DNA of 64,000 nt from Lachnospiraceae bacterium (GTDB lineage: Bacteria; Bacillota; Clostridia; Lachnospirales; Lachnospiraceae). Of this stretch, positions 1-9,220 are shown one piece after another (within the stretch, counting starts at the first letter, position 1; each line of letters opens with the position of its first letter). The stretch covers positions 1 through 64,000 of the forward strand of contig RYVZ01000001.1 of the NCBI GenBank assembly GCA_003979345.1, given 5' to 3'. The notes below the pieces were generated by a model that saw only the letters and a list, made by a program, of their open reading frames with translations, had not been told where the DNA came from and made no database searches. A program made the translations under genes and the position numbers.

Positions 1-282
1 GTGCTTTGGGTAGACATACCCATTTATCAATTACAATTTGCGGAAACTCAAGTTTGATGATAATCACTAACGGTGCGGCACTTGTCTGATAAGCCGGAAT
101 GAATTCTATTGACTTTTCACAATCTTACCGGAAAGAGAAGAAAAGAAATAAAATGATAGCATTTCATGCCGCTTCGTTGTAAACTAAATTTATATGCGGC
201 ATTCTCCGCACTCAAGGCAGGTTGAAAAATAGATCTATAACCTTATTGGGGGAAATAAATTCGCTTCGCATGGGGGATTATT
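1..282. other. Leading intergenic stretch, no supported gene
   Basis: No convincing gene is visible here. On the plus strand an open frame enters from the left edge and stops at about position 57, so up to 18 codons could be the tail of an upstream gene, but nothing in it is recognisable. The only functional signal is the purine-rich ribosome site GGGGGATTATT directly before the ATG at 283. A TTGACT hexamer near 111 has no good partner -10 box, so no promoter is called. Confidence 0.4.
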
Positions 283-1317
283 ATGATCACGATCAGTTTA
301 TGTATGATAGTAAAAAATGAAGAAGCGCTGCTTGCACGCTGTCTTGACAGTCTGAAAGACCTTATGGATGAGATCATCATTGTGGATACCGGTTCCTGCG
401 ACCGCACAAAAGAAATCGCCGCCAATTATACAGACCGGATCTACGATTATGTCTGGAATGATGATTTTTCCGCAGCCCGAAATTTTTCTTTTTCAAAAGC
501 CGGCATGGACTATATCTACTGCGCCGATGCGGATGAGGTTCTTGACGAGGAAAACCGCGCCAGATTCCTTGATCTGAAAAAAGCACTGCTTCCCGAAATC
601 GAGATCGTGCAGATGAAATATGCAGGTCAGCTGACTTATAACACCGCATACAACTATGACGTGGAATACCGGCCGAAATTATATAAACGTCTGCGCAGCT
701 TTACGTTCGACGGTCCCGTTCATGAAACCGTCGTTACGGAGCCGGTCGTCTATGACAGCGACATCCGTATCCTGCATAAACCGCACGGCAGCCATACCGA
801 CCGCGATCTCGCCGTGTTCCGCAAGATTTACGGTGCGCCCGACGCCCCGCACATGCCGGGACGTCTGCTCTCCATGTATGCAAAAGAACTTTTTATCTCC
901 GGGACCGACACACATTTTATAGATGCCGCTCCCGTTATGGAATCCATTTTGTTAAAGGAGGACCGTTCCGCAGAAGACGTCCTGCTGATCAGCTGCGTGC
1001 TCTCGCGCGCTTATCGCATAAAAAAAGACATCGCATCCTTTTTCAAGTATGCGATGAAAGCGGTCGTATCCGAAAGCTGCAGCGAAATCTGTATGGAGCT
1101 CGGCGCTTATTATGAAGAAGCCGGCGACTTCAACGAAGCCCATATCTGGTATTACAACGCTGCTTTTGAGACAAAGCCGGTCTGCAATATCCATTTGGGC
1201 GGCGACACTGCGCTTTTAGCGCTTGCGCGTGTGCTGGAAGCTGCCGGTTTTTCCGAACAGGCTGCACTCTACCGCAGTCAGGCTGAAGAATGGACCGCTG
1301 AATCTGCTTCTGTTTAG
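283..1317 (+). CDS. Family 2 glycosyltransferase with C-terminal TPR-like region
   Basis: The first 100 residues carry the GT-A signature of family 2 glycosyltransferases: a start with LCMIVKNEE, then VDTGSCDRT, and an acidic D-A-D-E motif near residue 83 for metal and nucleotide-sugar binding. The middle (about 125-165) has the VHE motif seen in SunS/YfdH-like enzymes. The last 130 residues are helical and repeat-like (paired LGAYYEEAGD and LARVLEAAG helices), as in TPR-tailed members. It should transfer a sugar from a nucleotide sugar to an unknown acceptor in the cytoplasm. The start is fixed by a GGGGGA ribosome site. It is the only plus-strand gene in the first 12 kb and is not in an operon with its neighbours. 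Confidence 0.85.
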   Translation: MITISLCMIVKNEEALLARCLDSLKDLMDEIIIVDTGSCDRTKEIAANYTDRIYDYVWNDDFSAARNFSFSKAGMDYIYCADADEVLDEENRARFLDLKKALLPEIEIVQMKYAGQLTYNTAYNYDVEYRPKLYKRLRSFTFDGPVHETVVTEPVVYDSDIRILHKPHGSHTDRDLAVFRKIYGAPDAPHMPGRLLSMYAKELFISGTDTHFIDAAPVMESILLKEDRSAEDVLLISCVLSRAYRIKKDIASFFKYAMKAVVSESCSEICMELGAYYEEAGDFNEAHIWYYNAAFETKPVCNIHLGGDTALLALARVLEAAGFSEQAALYRSQAEEWTAESASV

Positions 1318-1338
1318 CCGTTTCCGGTTTGCACGCCT

Positions 1339-1533
1339 TTACTGTCGCTTGTCCGGCCCATGACCGTCCTCACGGTCATGCGTATGATTTCTCATCAGCA
1401 TACCGCAATCATTCAACAGGCACTCCTCAAGACAATACCGTTCTTCGACTGCCTTCCCGTAAATAGGGCAGATATTTTCTCCTGCTTTGTGTTTTCTGCT
1501 CATCCGCTCTTCTGTTCCTTTCTGCTCTGCCAT
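1339..1533 (-). CDS. Small cysteine-containing hypothetical protein
   Basis: A 64-residue frame with a basic N-terminus and a cluster of four cysteines (C-P-I-Y-G, then Y-C-L-E-E-C and D-C-G), a pattern common in small uncharacterised clostridial proteins that may bind metal. A GGAGG-like site lies about 12 bases before the first ATG; an internal ATG at residue 11 is an alternative start. The last 15 codons overlap a perfect 9-bp inverted repeat (1359-1380, CATGACCGT and its complement), so the true C-terminus or the whole gene is open to doubt. It converges on the glycosyltransferase gene with 21 bases between stops. No function is proposed. Confidence 0.45.
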   Translation of the reverse strand: MAEQKGTEERMSRKHKAGENICPIYGKAVEERYCLEECLLNDCGMLMRNHTHDREDGHGPDKRQ

Positions 1534-1776
1534 ATCTGGTGATATCCTCCCACATCGTCTTTCCCAGATATAATAGATTCCTTTATGATTCCTATGATTG
1601 CTTCTAATTCTGTCCTAGCCAAATCGTTTACATATGGGGGGCTGGAGTCAATGTAATTCTTGCCAAATTGTCCAAATCAGTCCAACCCCAATACTCTGCA
1701 AATTCTCTTTTTCATAACCAAACTCACTTGCTTATATCGTCTCAATCTTCAGTTTCTCAATACAGTATCTATTGGA

Positions 1777-3075
1777 TTACCTTCCCGATTTTCTGAGCTG
1801 CTCCACACTTCTGCGGAACAGTGGAAGCAGACTGTAGCTAAATGCACGCTTGCTGAATGGATAGTTAATGATCATCAGCGCGTCCTGTTCGTCCGCCAAA
1901 ACATTTCCTCTGCTGTCGATATAGTATTTCTGAAAACTTAGATCTTCCTGTGTAAAAAGAAACTGGCAAAAAGCAAATGTCAGACTTTTCCCATCCTTTT
2001 TGTCCGAAAACTCTGCGTTCGGACAAAACACAGAAAGCCGCTCCTTCAACAGCTCCGCCTGCGAAGCATAACCGTTTTCCTCTATCACAATCTTTTTGAT
2101 CTCCCCGCGTGTCCGCTTCTCTTTCTTCATCACTTCCGCAAGGCGGTCCCGTCCCGGCTCCAAATCAAAAATGCGGTCAGCTCCCGCCTCACCGCGGACG
2201 CCGTGCAGCGCATCGTCAAATGCTGACATTACGGTTATTGCCCGATGATTCGTCCCACTATACAGTCCCTCATATTGAATGTCAAACAGCGCATCCAAAA
2301 AGCTGACATACATGCGCTCCAGCTTTTCCTGCGGTGTATATCTTGCGAAAAAATCAATCCAGTTCCGCCATGCATAATAAGTTGGAAAGGTATTGACCGC
2401 TTCTTTTTTAGCACCCATAGCATGTAGAACAATACTTTTCCCGCAGGAAGCGACGCGGTATCCCGCCAGATTACAGCGCCATCCCCATTCCGTATCATCC
2501 CAGTATAAAAAATTATCTTCAGGCATCGGACCGATCTCGCGGATCAGACTGCTCCTTACAAGCACCGAGCACGCTGCCACCGCATCGGAGTATACCACGT
2601 CCGGCATTGTACCGTCCTCCAAATGATTTAAGTACTTTGCCTCGACACAGAATTCCTCAAAATCTATGGTTATGCCATACTGCTGCACATATTCAGGTAC
2701 TTCCATATGATCAACGCGCGAGCCTGCCATGCCGCAGTCCGGATGCGTATCCAGAAACTCTACAAGCACGCTAAGCGCATTTTCATCTACAAGCACATCA
2801 TTATCTAAGCACCACACATATTCATGCCCTGCTGCAACCGCTCTGCGGATACCCGTGTTGAAGCCTCCCGAGCCGCCAAGATTTTTCTCATTGACGAGCA
2901 GCTCCGCACGCGCGCCAAACTGTTCGCGTACTTTTTTGACAGAATCGTCCTTTGAAGCATTGTCCACCACATAGAGCCGATAGTCCTCATATTTTAATTC
3001 CAACACGGACTGAATGCATGCACAGACATCATCCGCTTTGTTGTAATTACAGATTACAATGCCTACCCGTTCCAT
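1777..3075 (-). CDS. Family 2 glycosyltransferase, rhamnosyl/galactofuranosyl-type
   Basis: Residues 1-230 form a GT-A domain: VGIVICNYNKADD at the start, a VVDNASKDDS loop near 37-46, GGSGGFNTGI near 68-77, and a D-N-D metal-binding motif near 91-93, followed by a WDDTEWGWR motif typical of rhamnosyltransferases and galactofuranosyltransferases. The C-terminal 200 residues are less conserved and hold a helical region with many charged residues. Expected role: sugar transfer in cell-surface polysaccharide synthesis at the cytoplasmic face. The ATG follows an AAGGAG site. It lies 15 bases after the SGNH esterase gene, so the two are probably co-transcribed. The acceptor and sugar cannot be told from sequence. 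Confidence 0.85.
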   Translation of the reverse strand: MERVGIVICNYNKADDVCACIQSVLELKYEDYRLYVVDNASKDDSVKKVREQFGARAELLVNEKNLGGSGGFNTGIRRAVAAGHEYVWCLDNDVLVDENALSVLVEFLDTHPDCGMAGSRVDHMEVPEYVQQYGITIDFEEFCVEAKYLNHLEDGTMPDVVYSDAVAACSVLVRSSLIREIGPMPEDNFLYWDDTEWGWRCNLAGYRVASCGKSIVLHAMGAKKEAVNTFPTYYAWRNWIDFFARYTPQEKLERMYVSFLDALFDIQYEGLYSGTNHRAITVMSAFDDALHGVRGEAGADRIFDLEPGRDRLAEVMKKEKRTRGEIKKIVIEENGYASQAELLKERLSVFCPNAEFSDKKDGKSLTFAFCQFLFTQEDLSFQKYYIDSRGNVLADEQDALMIINYPFSKRAFSYSLLPLFRRSVEQLRKSGR

Positions 3076-3090
3076 ACCGTTCTCCTTGTC

Positions 3091-4920
3091 TTATAATTCC
3101 ATCACCTGCTGAACCTTGGCGCTCTCCATCGGTGTATCCCTGATCTCATCACCCGGATCCGTCCGAAACGGCGCTAGCGGGATGCCCGTATGCCGTCCGA
3201 AAATATGCGGAATCCGATAATTGGTCCATAAATAGCGCACATATTTTGGCTCTTCCACTTCTTTTGACCATACAAAGATCCGGTCTTTTACCACCTCATA
3301 CTGTGCGGGTACAAACTTTCTGTCTCCACCCGCGATCTCAAAGCCGTCCGACAAAAGCTCCTCCGCTGTCAGATCAGGCGCATCGACGCGCTCCCTTGCC
3401 TCGGTCGAACCCTCTGCCGGTTCATGAAAGGCTGTTGACTCTTTGGATTCTACTGACGCTGATTCTTTTGATGCTGATTCTATAGACCCCTTTGATTCCT
3501 TCCGTTCAGGCGGCAGTACAACCGTGCCGTCCGCACGATACTCTTTTTCCACAAACGGCCCGTCCGTCACATAGAAGCCGTCCTCCGCATACCGGAACAT
3601 CAGCTCAATGTTTCCGCACTTTTCTCCCTCCCGTGCATCATGCACAACATGCCCGCCGTACATCGGTCCAAACGCATCCCGCGCCGCCAGACTATGATAG
3701 ACATGAAACTCCGCCTGCTTTGCAAGGCGTTCGCCTGCTTCACGCTTTCTGCGCGGATGAATCTCCGACCATTCGGAAAACTCCGCAATAACTGCCATTC
3801 CCGTATGTTTGACCGTATGGCACACATGCTCCTGCGCTTCCCTGATGACCGGCCAGTTCTTAAAATCAGCATCCTGCTGATAACGGTGCATCGGAAGCTG
3901 CACAAAGAGAAACGGCATCGAATCATCCTGCCAGTCCCTGCGCCACACGCCGATCATTTTTGTAAATAGCTTTTCGTACATATAAGGCTTATGATCATCG
4001 CTCTCTCCCTGATACCAGATCACACCGCGCAGCGTATATGGCGCAACGCGCTGTAACATACATTCGTACAGTCCCGACGGTCTGAACGGATTTTTACAAT
4101 TCATCGGTCCGGGCCACTTACATACGCCGCAGCGTGCAAGCACTTCTTCCCACGGAAGCATCGGATCGGTCTTTGCCAGTTCTTCCGCCTTTTTGCTCCA
4201 TACCTCATGATATGCTTCATAATCGTCATATTCCCGGATCTGTTCTTCTACGCTTTTTCCTGCGATTGCAGCTTCATACTCATCCACGTAGGAACGCAGA
4301 TCCCCGTCTTCTAACAGGCTTTCCCTGTCCATCCACGCACTTGCGCTCGTGCCTCCCCAGTTACAGCCGATCACGCCGACCGTTACGCCGAGATCTTTCG
4401 CAAGTTTCTTTGCAAAAAAATAACCGACCGCCGACCAGTATTTCTCGCTGCCGTCCCCGAAGCAGCCCCAGCATGTCTTTTTTTCCTGTTCAAAAAAATG
4501 CTCATCCATATAGCTGATTTTCTGCGTATAGTAAAAACGCACATTCGGTCCGCTTCCGCCGTTCAAGGCGCCATCCTCATCAATTGCCCGCGCTCCCTCA
4601 TAGGCATTCTGCAATTCCAGCTCCATGTTGGACTGCCCGCCTGCCAGCCACACCTCGCCGACCGCAATGTCCGTATATTTGCGCACATGAGAACCGCAGC
4701 ACACAGTCATTGAATAATCATTACCCGCCTTTTGTGCAGGCATCATCACACTCCAGCACCCGTTTGCCGTAACCGCCTCTGCCGTCACGTCCTTTTCCCC
4801 GCCGCTCAATGTAACCGTCACGCGCGCACCGTCTTCTCCCTCTCCAAACACCGCGATCGGTTTTTCCCTCTGCAATACCATATGATCACTGAATACCGCT
4901 GCCACCTGAAACTCCGCCAT
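3091..4920 (-). CDS. Sialate O-acetylesterase-like SGNH hydrolase
   Basis: Large esterase of the sialate 9-O-acetylesterase type. The N-terminal beta domain (about 1-90) is followed by the nucleophile block GGQSNMELE near 94-102, the oxyanion region GCNWGGTSASAW near 186-197, and the WYQGESD block near 305. The family removes O-acetyl groups from sugars, typically sialic acids or plant polysaccharides. No signal peptide is visible, so it should act in the cytoplasm on imported sugars. At about residues 475-510 there is a Ser/Glu/Lys-rich insertion encoded by degenerate GATTCT-type repeats, interrupting the C-terminal region that resumes with a normal beta-rich tail. It precedes the glycosyltransferase by 15 bases. 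Confidence 0.85.
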   Translation of the reverse strand: MAEFQVAAVFSDHMVLQREKPIAVFGEGEDGARVTVTLSGGEKDVTAEAVTANGCWSVMMPAQKAGNDYSMTVCCGSHVRKYTDIAVGEVWLAGGQSNMELELQNAYEGARAIDEDGALNGGSGPNVRFYYTQKISYMDEHFFEQEKKTCWGCFGDGSEKYWSAVGYFFAKKLAKDLGVTVGVIGCNWGGTSASAWMDRESLLEDGDLRSYVDEYEAAIAGKSVEEQIREYDDYEAYHEVWSKKAEELAKTDPMLPWEEVLARCGVCKWPGPMNCKNPFRPSGLYECMLQRVAPYTLRGVIWYQGESDDHKPYMYEKLFTKMIGVWRRDWQDDSMPFLFVQLPMHRYQQDADFKNWPVIREAQEHVCHTVKHTGMAVIAEFSEWSEIHPRRKREAGERLAKQAEFHVYHSLAARDAFGPMYGGHVVHDAREGEKCGNIELMFRYAEDGFYVTDGPFVEKEYRADGTVVLPPERKESKGSIESASKESASVESKESTAFHEPAEGSTEARERVDAPDLTAEELLSDGFEIAGGDRKFVPAQYEVVKDRIFVWSKEVEEPKYVRYLWTNYRIPHIFGRHTGIPLAPFRTDPGDEIRDTPMESAKVQQVMEL

Positions 4921-4968
4921 CGACTCTCCACCTCCGTTTCTTTCTATTAAAAGGCTTTTGTGAAACGC

Positions 4969-6342
4969 TCATTGTATCTTATCCACGCTCTCTTTCGATA
5001 AGATTTTCTTGATATTCAATAAAAACAGAACCCCCGCCGTCACTGCGGAAACGATATCGGAAACCGGCTCCGCAATATATACACCCCATACGCCGAACCA
5101 GTGTGGTAAGATGATCGCAAGCGGCACAAGCAGAATCACTTTCCTGAGCATCGCGAGGAACAGGGAAATCTTCGCCTGCCCTGTCGCCAGAAAGGTCGGC
5201 TGGATTCCCTGCTGTAATCCGAATATGAGCATTCCGCACATAAAAACAGGGATCACACGCGCCGTCAGGCTGATCAATTCCGCATCCGTAGCAAAAAATC
5301 CCGCGAACACCCGCGGAAAAAGCATCACGATCCCCGTGCTGACAAAACCATATGCGACGACAATCCCAATCATCCCCCGATATGCTTTCTTTACACGTTC
5401 AAACATACCCGCTCCGAAATTGTAGCTGATGATCGGCTGTACGCCCTGCGTAAAGCCCGCGATCGGCGCACTGATAAACTGCATCAGGCTCTGCATGATC
5501 GTGAGAGACCCGACATAGAGATCCCCGCCGTAATCCTGAAGACCGCGGTTCATGACAATACTGATCAGACTCTCTGTCGAACGCATGATAAACGGCGAAA
5601 TGCCAAGTGAAAAAATAATACGTGCGTTCTTGCCGTCCGGTCTGATGAATTCCTTCCGGATACGGATGGAAGAACGCTTCCCCGCAAGAAAAACCCAGAT
5701 CCATACAGCGCTGACCGTCTGGGAGATCACGGTTGCGATCGCCGCCCCCTGCACATCCATATGGAGTACAAAGATGAAAACCGGATCAAGAACGATATTG
5801 ACTGCCGCACCGATCAGGATCGTCAGCATGCCGACACGCGCCTGCCCCTGACTGATAATGAACGGATTTAAGCCGAGTGAAAGCTGTACCATCAATGTCC
5901 CGATCAGATAATAAGATAAATAGCGGTCCGCATAACCGATCGTCTGATCGGATGCGCCGAACATATAGAGCAGCGGGACTTTGAATACATAAAAAAAGAC
6001 CATGAGCGCCGCCGTAAAAATGCCAAGCATAAAAATACCGCATCCTAAAATCTGTTCCGCCCGCTTTTTATCTCCCTTTCCCATAAAAATTGCCGCAAGC
6101 GGCGCGCCGCCCGCACCGACAAAGGCAGAAAATGCCGATACGAGCGTAATGACCGGAAGTGTGAGTCCGACTCCGGTAAGCGCATTCGTTCCAATCCCTT
6201 CGATATGTCCGATATAGATGCGGTCAATGATGCTGTATAAAATATTGACTGTCTGCGCAACAATGGAGGGAATCGCCATTTGCAGCATCAGTTTTCCGAT
6301 TTTCTCTTTTCCAAGCTGTTCATCACTGATCTGACCCATCAT
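4969..6342 (-). CDS. MATE family efflux transporter
   Basis: A 457-residue polytopic protein of MATE size (12 predicted membrane spans in two bundles). It opens with the typical GKLMLQMAIPSIVAQTVN start of the NorM/DinF-like clostridial subgroup and has IDRIYIGHI and GxGGAPLAAIFMGKGD near 85-100. MATE proteins export cationic drugs or metabolites in exchange for Na+ or H+. Each half contains a Q-G-(x)-P or equivalent motif (TQGVQPIISYNFGAG in the second half). The start is ATG-ATG after CGGGGTG. It lies downstream of the FliK-like gene, separated by a 35-base stem-loop, so it may be independently controlled. Confidence 0.92.
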   Translation of the reverse strand: MMGQISDEQLGKEKIGKLMLQMAIPSIVAQTVNILYSIIDRIYIGHIEGIGTNALTGVGLTLPVITLVSAFSAFVGAGGAPLAAIFMGKGDKKRAEQILGCGIFMLGIFTAALMVFFYVFKVPLLYMFGASDQTIGYADRYLSYYLIGTLMVQLSLGLNPFIISQGQARVGMLTILIGAAVNIVLDPVFIFVLHMDVQGAAIATVISQTVSAVWIWVFLAGKRSSIRIRKEFIRPDGKNARIIFSLGISPFIMRSTESLISIVMNRGLQDYGGDLYVGSLTIMQSLMQFISAPIAGFTQGVQPIISYNFGAGMFERVKKAYRGMIGIVVAYGFVSTGIVMLFPRVFAGFFATDAELISLTARVIPVFMCGMLIFGLQQGIQPTFLATGQAKISLFLAMLRKVILLVPLAIILPHWFGVWGVYIAEPVSDIVSAVTAGVLFLLNIKKILSKESVDKIQ

Positions 6343-6356
6343 ACACCCCGTATATG

Positions 6357-6391
6357 TTTTCTAAGTCCGTCCGCCCTGTGGATTTAGAAAA
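6357..6391. repeat. Stem-loop related to the two-hairpin repeat family
   Basis: TTTTCTAAGTCC at 6357-6368 pairs with GGATTTAGAAAA at 6380-6391 across an 11-base loop, with one wobble or mismatch. The flank TCTTCATT that follows on the plus strand is shared with the repeats near 42.5 and 49.6 kb, so this appears to be a shorter relative of that family. It lies between the stop of the FliK-like gene and the MATE gene, both read on the minus strand. Confidence 0.55.
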
Positions 6392-6405
6392 TCTTCATTA
6401 CCTAT

Positions 6406-8364
6406 TTAAGCCCTCGCGTCAAACGATTGTCTGCTTAACAAAATCTGCGGCGACATTCCCGCACTCTTACTGTCCTTCAGCATCTGATCAAACACATTTC
6501 CGTGATCTTCATGATCCTTGCGTAACAGCTCCGACTTCATAAGATATCCTTTTCCCGCAAGCCGCCTGTTCAATTCGTCCATATGTGTTTCCAAAAAATC
6601 AATGATAGAGTCGTCCTCCAGGTAAAATTTTGTACTGACCTTCTGACGCTGTATTGCGACGTATACATCCATATCGCCAAGATGATCCATGCCAAGATGC
6701 AGGAATGCCGTCACTGCCCCGTCTCTGCCTGCAAAACCCTTTTTGTTCGTATAGACATACAAATCGCCGTTTGCATGCTGCCCGCTCATCTTAAGCGGAA
6801 GCTGCACATAGGCAAAATTCTGATTTAATTCATTTAAGAACTCCACTTCGCGCTGCATGTGATCAAGACTCTTCATTGCAGCGGAATCCTGTTTTCCGGC
6901 ATCGGCAAGCATCTGCTTTAACTGTCCTGTCTGCCGGAGCACGGACTCATATAAATCCTGCACCTGCTGTTTGGAGCCTGCCTCCTGCGGCGTCAGCAGC
7001 CATTTTTTTATAAGTGCATTCTGAAAATCCGCGCCAAACTGCGGATCACCCAGCATTCTTGACAATTCCTGTCCCACGCTGCGATAAAGCTGCGGCGTAC
7101 CTGCCTGTTTTGCAAGCGTATCAGAGAGGCTTTTCAAAAATGATGTAAACGCTTCATGCTCACCGTATCCCGCCGCGTTCTCCGCACCTGCCTGTCCGGG
7201 TGCCTGCGCCTCATGTTCTCCAAGTATCCTGCCGTCCGCCATCAGGCGCGACATGCCGCCTGCCGCATCCGCCGCAGTTCCATGCATGCCGGTTTTTAAT
7301 CCGTCCGCCTGCAGCCCGTCCTCCATACCCGCAGATACCGCTTCGCCATGCACGCTGCCCTGCGCATCGCCGTCTCCCGTGCTGCCTGCCATGAAACGTA
7401 TATCAATATTTCCGTGATCCGCTGCGGCTCCTGTTCCGCTCACGCTGCCGTCTCCCGCGCCTCCCGCCGTTCCGCGCATGCTGCCGTCTCCCGCCGTCCC
7501 GTCCGCTGCACCCGCTTCGCCATGCACGCTGCCCTGCGCATCACCGTCCGCCATGCCGCCTGTCACCAGACGCACCACGCCGTCCATGCTTTCCGCGACC
7601 TGACCGTAAATACTTCCGGGGCCGCCTTCCGTGCCGCCCTTTAAGCCGGACAGCCCTTCTGCAAGTTCGCCCTCCGCAAACAACTTCGCCGCTTCTGTAA
7701 ACAGCTTTCCAAGCGCTTCATATTCTCCATTTTGCGCCATCCCGCGCATCAAATCATAGATCTGCTTCCCCGTTTCTCCAAATCCGTTTACAATCTGTGC
7801 CGTGTTATTGCGATAGCTCTCCGCCTGCATGACGCTGTCATTGGTGATCGGCAGCCCAAGCTGTTTCATCTGCACAAGTAATTCCGGAGACGCTGTCCGG
7901 TATTGCCCGACCAGTCCCGACATCCCCTGAAGCGCCTGTCTGTCAATACCCATGCCCTGGCTCATCATTTCGTTTACCATACGCACATGCGCCTCTGTCA
8001 CCGGAAGTGACGCCGCCTGTAAAGCCTTTAGCACGCTGGAATCCACGCTCATATTTGAATAAAGCGGTGTCAACGTGATCTGCCGTCCCTGCATGCCGCG
8101 CACCTCAAAATCCATGACATCGCCTTTATTTACCTGCATGCCGTTTTCTAAACGCGCTGTGAATACGCCGTGATCTTTTGTCTCAATCACAACCTTGCCG
8201 GCATCCGCCTCAACAACAGTGCCGCGAAGCTGTTCTCCTGCTTTCAGCGGAAGCTCCTGCCCCCCCTTGCCCTGTGTACCGGTCGTCTCCGCACTGCCGC
8301 GCACTGCCGTTATTTCCCTGACCGTATTTTTGCCGCTCACATAATCGGACAGGTTCACGCTCAT
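6406..8364 (-). CDS. FliK-like flagellar hook-length control domain protein
   Basis: About 650 residues. After a short N-terminal region comes an OB-like segment (EQLRGTVVEADAGKVVIE), then a helical region, a long low-complexity Gly/Ala/Asp/Met stretch (about 250-420 of the frame), and a C-terminal domain (about 540-640) with LPLKMSGQHANGDLYVY and a beta-alpha pattern resembling the FliK hook-length control C-terminal domain. Such proteins close the rnhB block in Lachnospiraceae. No hook or basal-body gene is in this window, so a flagellar role is inference. The low-complexity part contains two copies of a GDAQGSVHGEA module. I prefer ATG 8364, behind an AAGGTGG site, over the TTG at 8409 that overlaps the rnhB stop. 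Confidence 0.65.
   Translation of the reverse strand: MSVNLSDYVSGKNTVREITAVRGSAETTGTQGKGGQELPLKAGEQLRGTVVEADAGKVVIETKDHGVFTARLENGMQVNKGDVMDFEVRGMQGRQITLTPLYSNMSVDSSVLKALQAASLPVTEAHVRMVNEMMSQGMGIDRQALQGMSGLVGQYRTASPELLVQMKQLGLPITNDSVMQAESYRNNTAQIVNGFGETGKQIYDLMRGMAQNGEYEALGKLFTEAAKLFAEGELAEGLSGLKGGTEGGPGSIYGQVAESMDGVVRLVTGGMADGDAQGSVHGEAGAADGTAGDGSMRGTAGGAGDGSVSGTGAAADHGNIDIRFMAGSTGDGDAQGSVHGEAVSAGMEDGLQADGLKTGMHGTAADAAGGMSRLMADGRILGEHEAQAPGQAGAENAAGYGEHEAFTSFLKSLSDTLAKQAGTPQLYRSVGQELSRMLGDPQFGADFQNALIKKWLLTPQEAGSKQQVQDLYESVLRQTGQLKQMLADAGKQDSAAMKSLDHMQREVEFLNELNQNFAYVQLPLKMSGQHANGDLYVYTNKKGFAGRDGAVTAFLHLGMDHLGDMDVYVAIQRQKVSTKFYLEDDSIIDFLETHMDELNRRLAGKGYLMKSELLRKDHEDHGNVFDQMLKDSKSAGMSPQILLSRQSFDARA
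7340..7542 (-). repeat. Internal duplicated module in the FliK-like gene
   Basis: A 29-base stretch encoding GDAQGSVHGEA occurs at 7340-7368 and again, almost identical, at 7514-7542. Between the copies are degenerate Gly/Thr/Ala/Asp codon repeats. This looks like a slippage- or recombination-driven expansion of a flexible linker rather than a folded domain. Confidence 0.75.
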
Positions 8365-8405
8365 ACGTCCATGCCACCTTCCTGTTTTCTGCTCTCTGTT
8401 ATCAG

Positions 8406-9161
8406 TCAAACAAAATTTTTAATAAAGCTTCTTCTGTGAATCGGCGTCGGACCATACTTTTTTAACGCATCAATATGCGCCGACGCTCCATAACCCATGT
8501 TTGATGCAAATCCGTACTGCGGATACAATTCATCATACTGTGCCATCAGGCGGTCTCTCGTGACCTTCGCAACAATACTCGCCGCCGCAATGGAGGCGCT
8601 TTTGGCATCTCCTTTAACGATCGGTACCTGACGGATCGTTACGTGTGGAATCGTCACTGCATCATTTAATAATATATCGGGTTTTACGCCCAGCTTATGA
8701 ATAGCCTCCCGCATCGCCTCGTAGGTCGCCTGTAAGATATTGATCTCATCGATCCGCTCGGGTGAAACGAATCCGAGTCCGACAGCAACCGCCTGTTCCA
8801 TAATCTGCGGATACAGTTCTTCCCTCTTTTTTGCCGTCAGCTGCTTCGAATCATTCAGATAAAGCAGATGACAGTCTTTCGGCAGGATCACAGCCCCTGC
8901 CACGACAGGTCCTGCAAGCGGTCCCCTCCCCACCTCGTCAATCCCGCAGATATATGAGTACTCCGCATATTGCTTTTCATACACAAACATCCGCTCCATG
9001 CGGACGCATTCTTTTTCATGGTCCTCGATCTGCCTGCGCGCCTTTGCAACAAGATTCTGCACGCTTTTTCGTTCGTCTTTCTCATGCTCTTTGATAAAAG
9101 CAGGCAGCTCTGTAACAGCGGCTGCCTGCAATTGCGCTTTCATTTCTTCGATCGTATTCAT
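8406..9161 (-). CDS. rnhB: Ribonuclease HII
   Basis: Cleaves RNA in RNA-DNA hybrids and single ribonucleotides misincorporated in DNA. The catalytic block IDEVGRGPLAGPVVAGAV holds the Asp-Glu pair, and the later conserved segments SIAAASIVAKVTRD and GYGASAH follow in family order. About 60 N-terminal residues form a charged helical extension (EKDERKSVQNLVAKARRQIEDHEKE), as in other clostridial RNase HII proteins. I place the start at ATG 9161: a longer frame to 9272 would overlap lepB, and a shared leader motif (9183-9197) lies just upstream. The minus-strand order is rplS, lepB, rbgA, lepB, rnhB, a conserved block. Confidence 0.93.
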   Translation of the reverse strand: MNTIEEMKAQLQAAAVTELPAFIKEHEKDERKSVQNLVAKARRQIEDHEKECVRMERMFVYEKQYAEYSYICGIDEVGRGPLAGPVVAGAVILPKDCHLLYLNDSKQLTAKKREELYPQIMEQAVAVGLGFVSPERIDEINILQATYEAMREAIHKLGVKPDILLNDAVTIPHVTIRQVPIVKGDAKSASIAAASIVAKVTRDRLMAQYDELYPQYGFASNMGYGASAHIDALKKYGPTPIHRRSFIKNFV

Positions 9162-9182
9162 CCTGATCCCCATTCCGTCTTT

Positions 9183-9197
9183 TACGGCACAAACAGG
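9183..9197 (-). repeat. Short leader repeat, core TACGGCACAAACAGG
   Basis: The 15-base core and its flanks (plus-strand CAGG-TATGA side and the minus-strand GAATGGRGAT side) recur at 36059-36073 before the small rnf gene. A variant core is at 54138-54153. In the two best copies the minus-strand motif ends about 20 bases before a start codon. Confidence 0.55.
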
Positions 9198-9220
9198 AGT
9201 ATGATTTTTGCCGGTCATGC

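Noticed and set aside
1359..1380. Perfect 9-bp inverted repeat as terminator for the first glycosyltransferase
   Set aside because: No T run follows on either strand, and it overlaps the end of a possible small gene, so termination is not supported.
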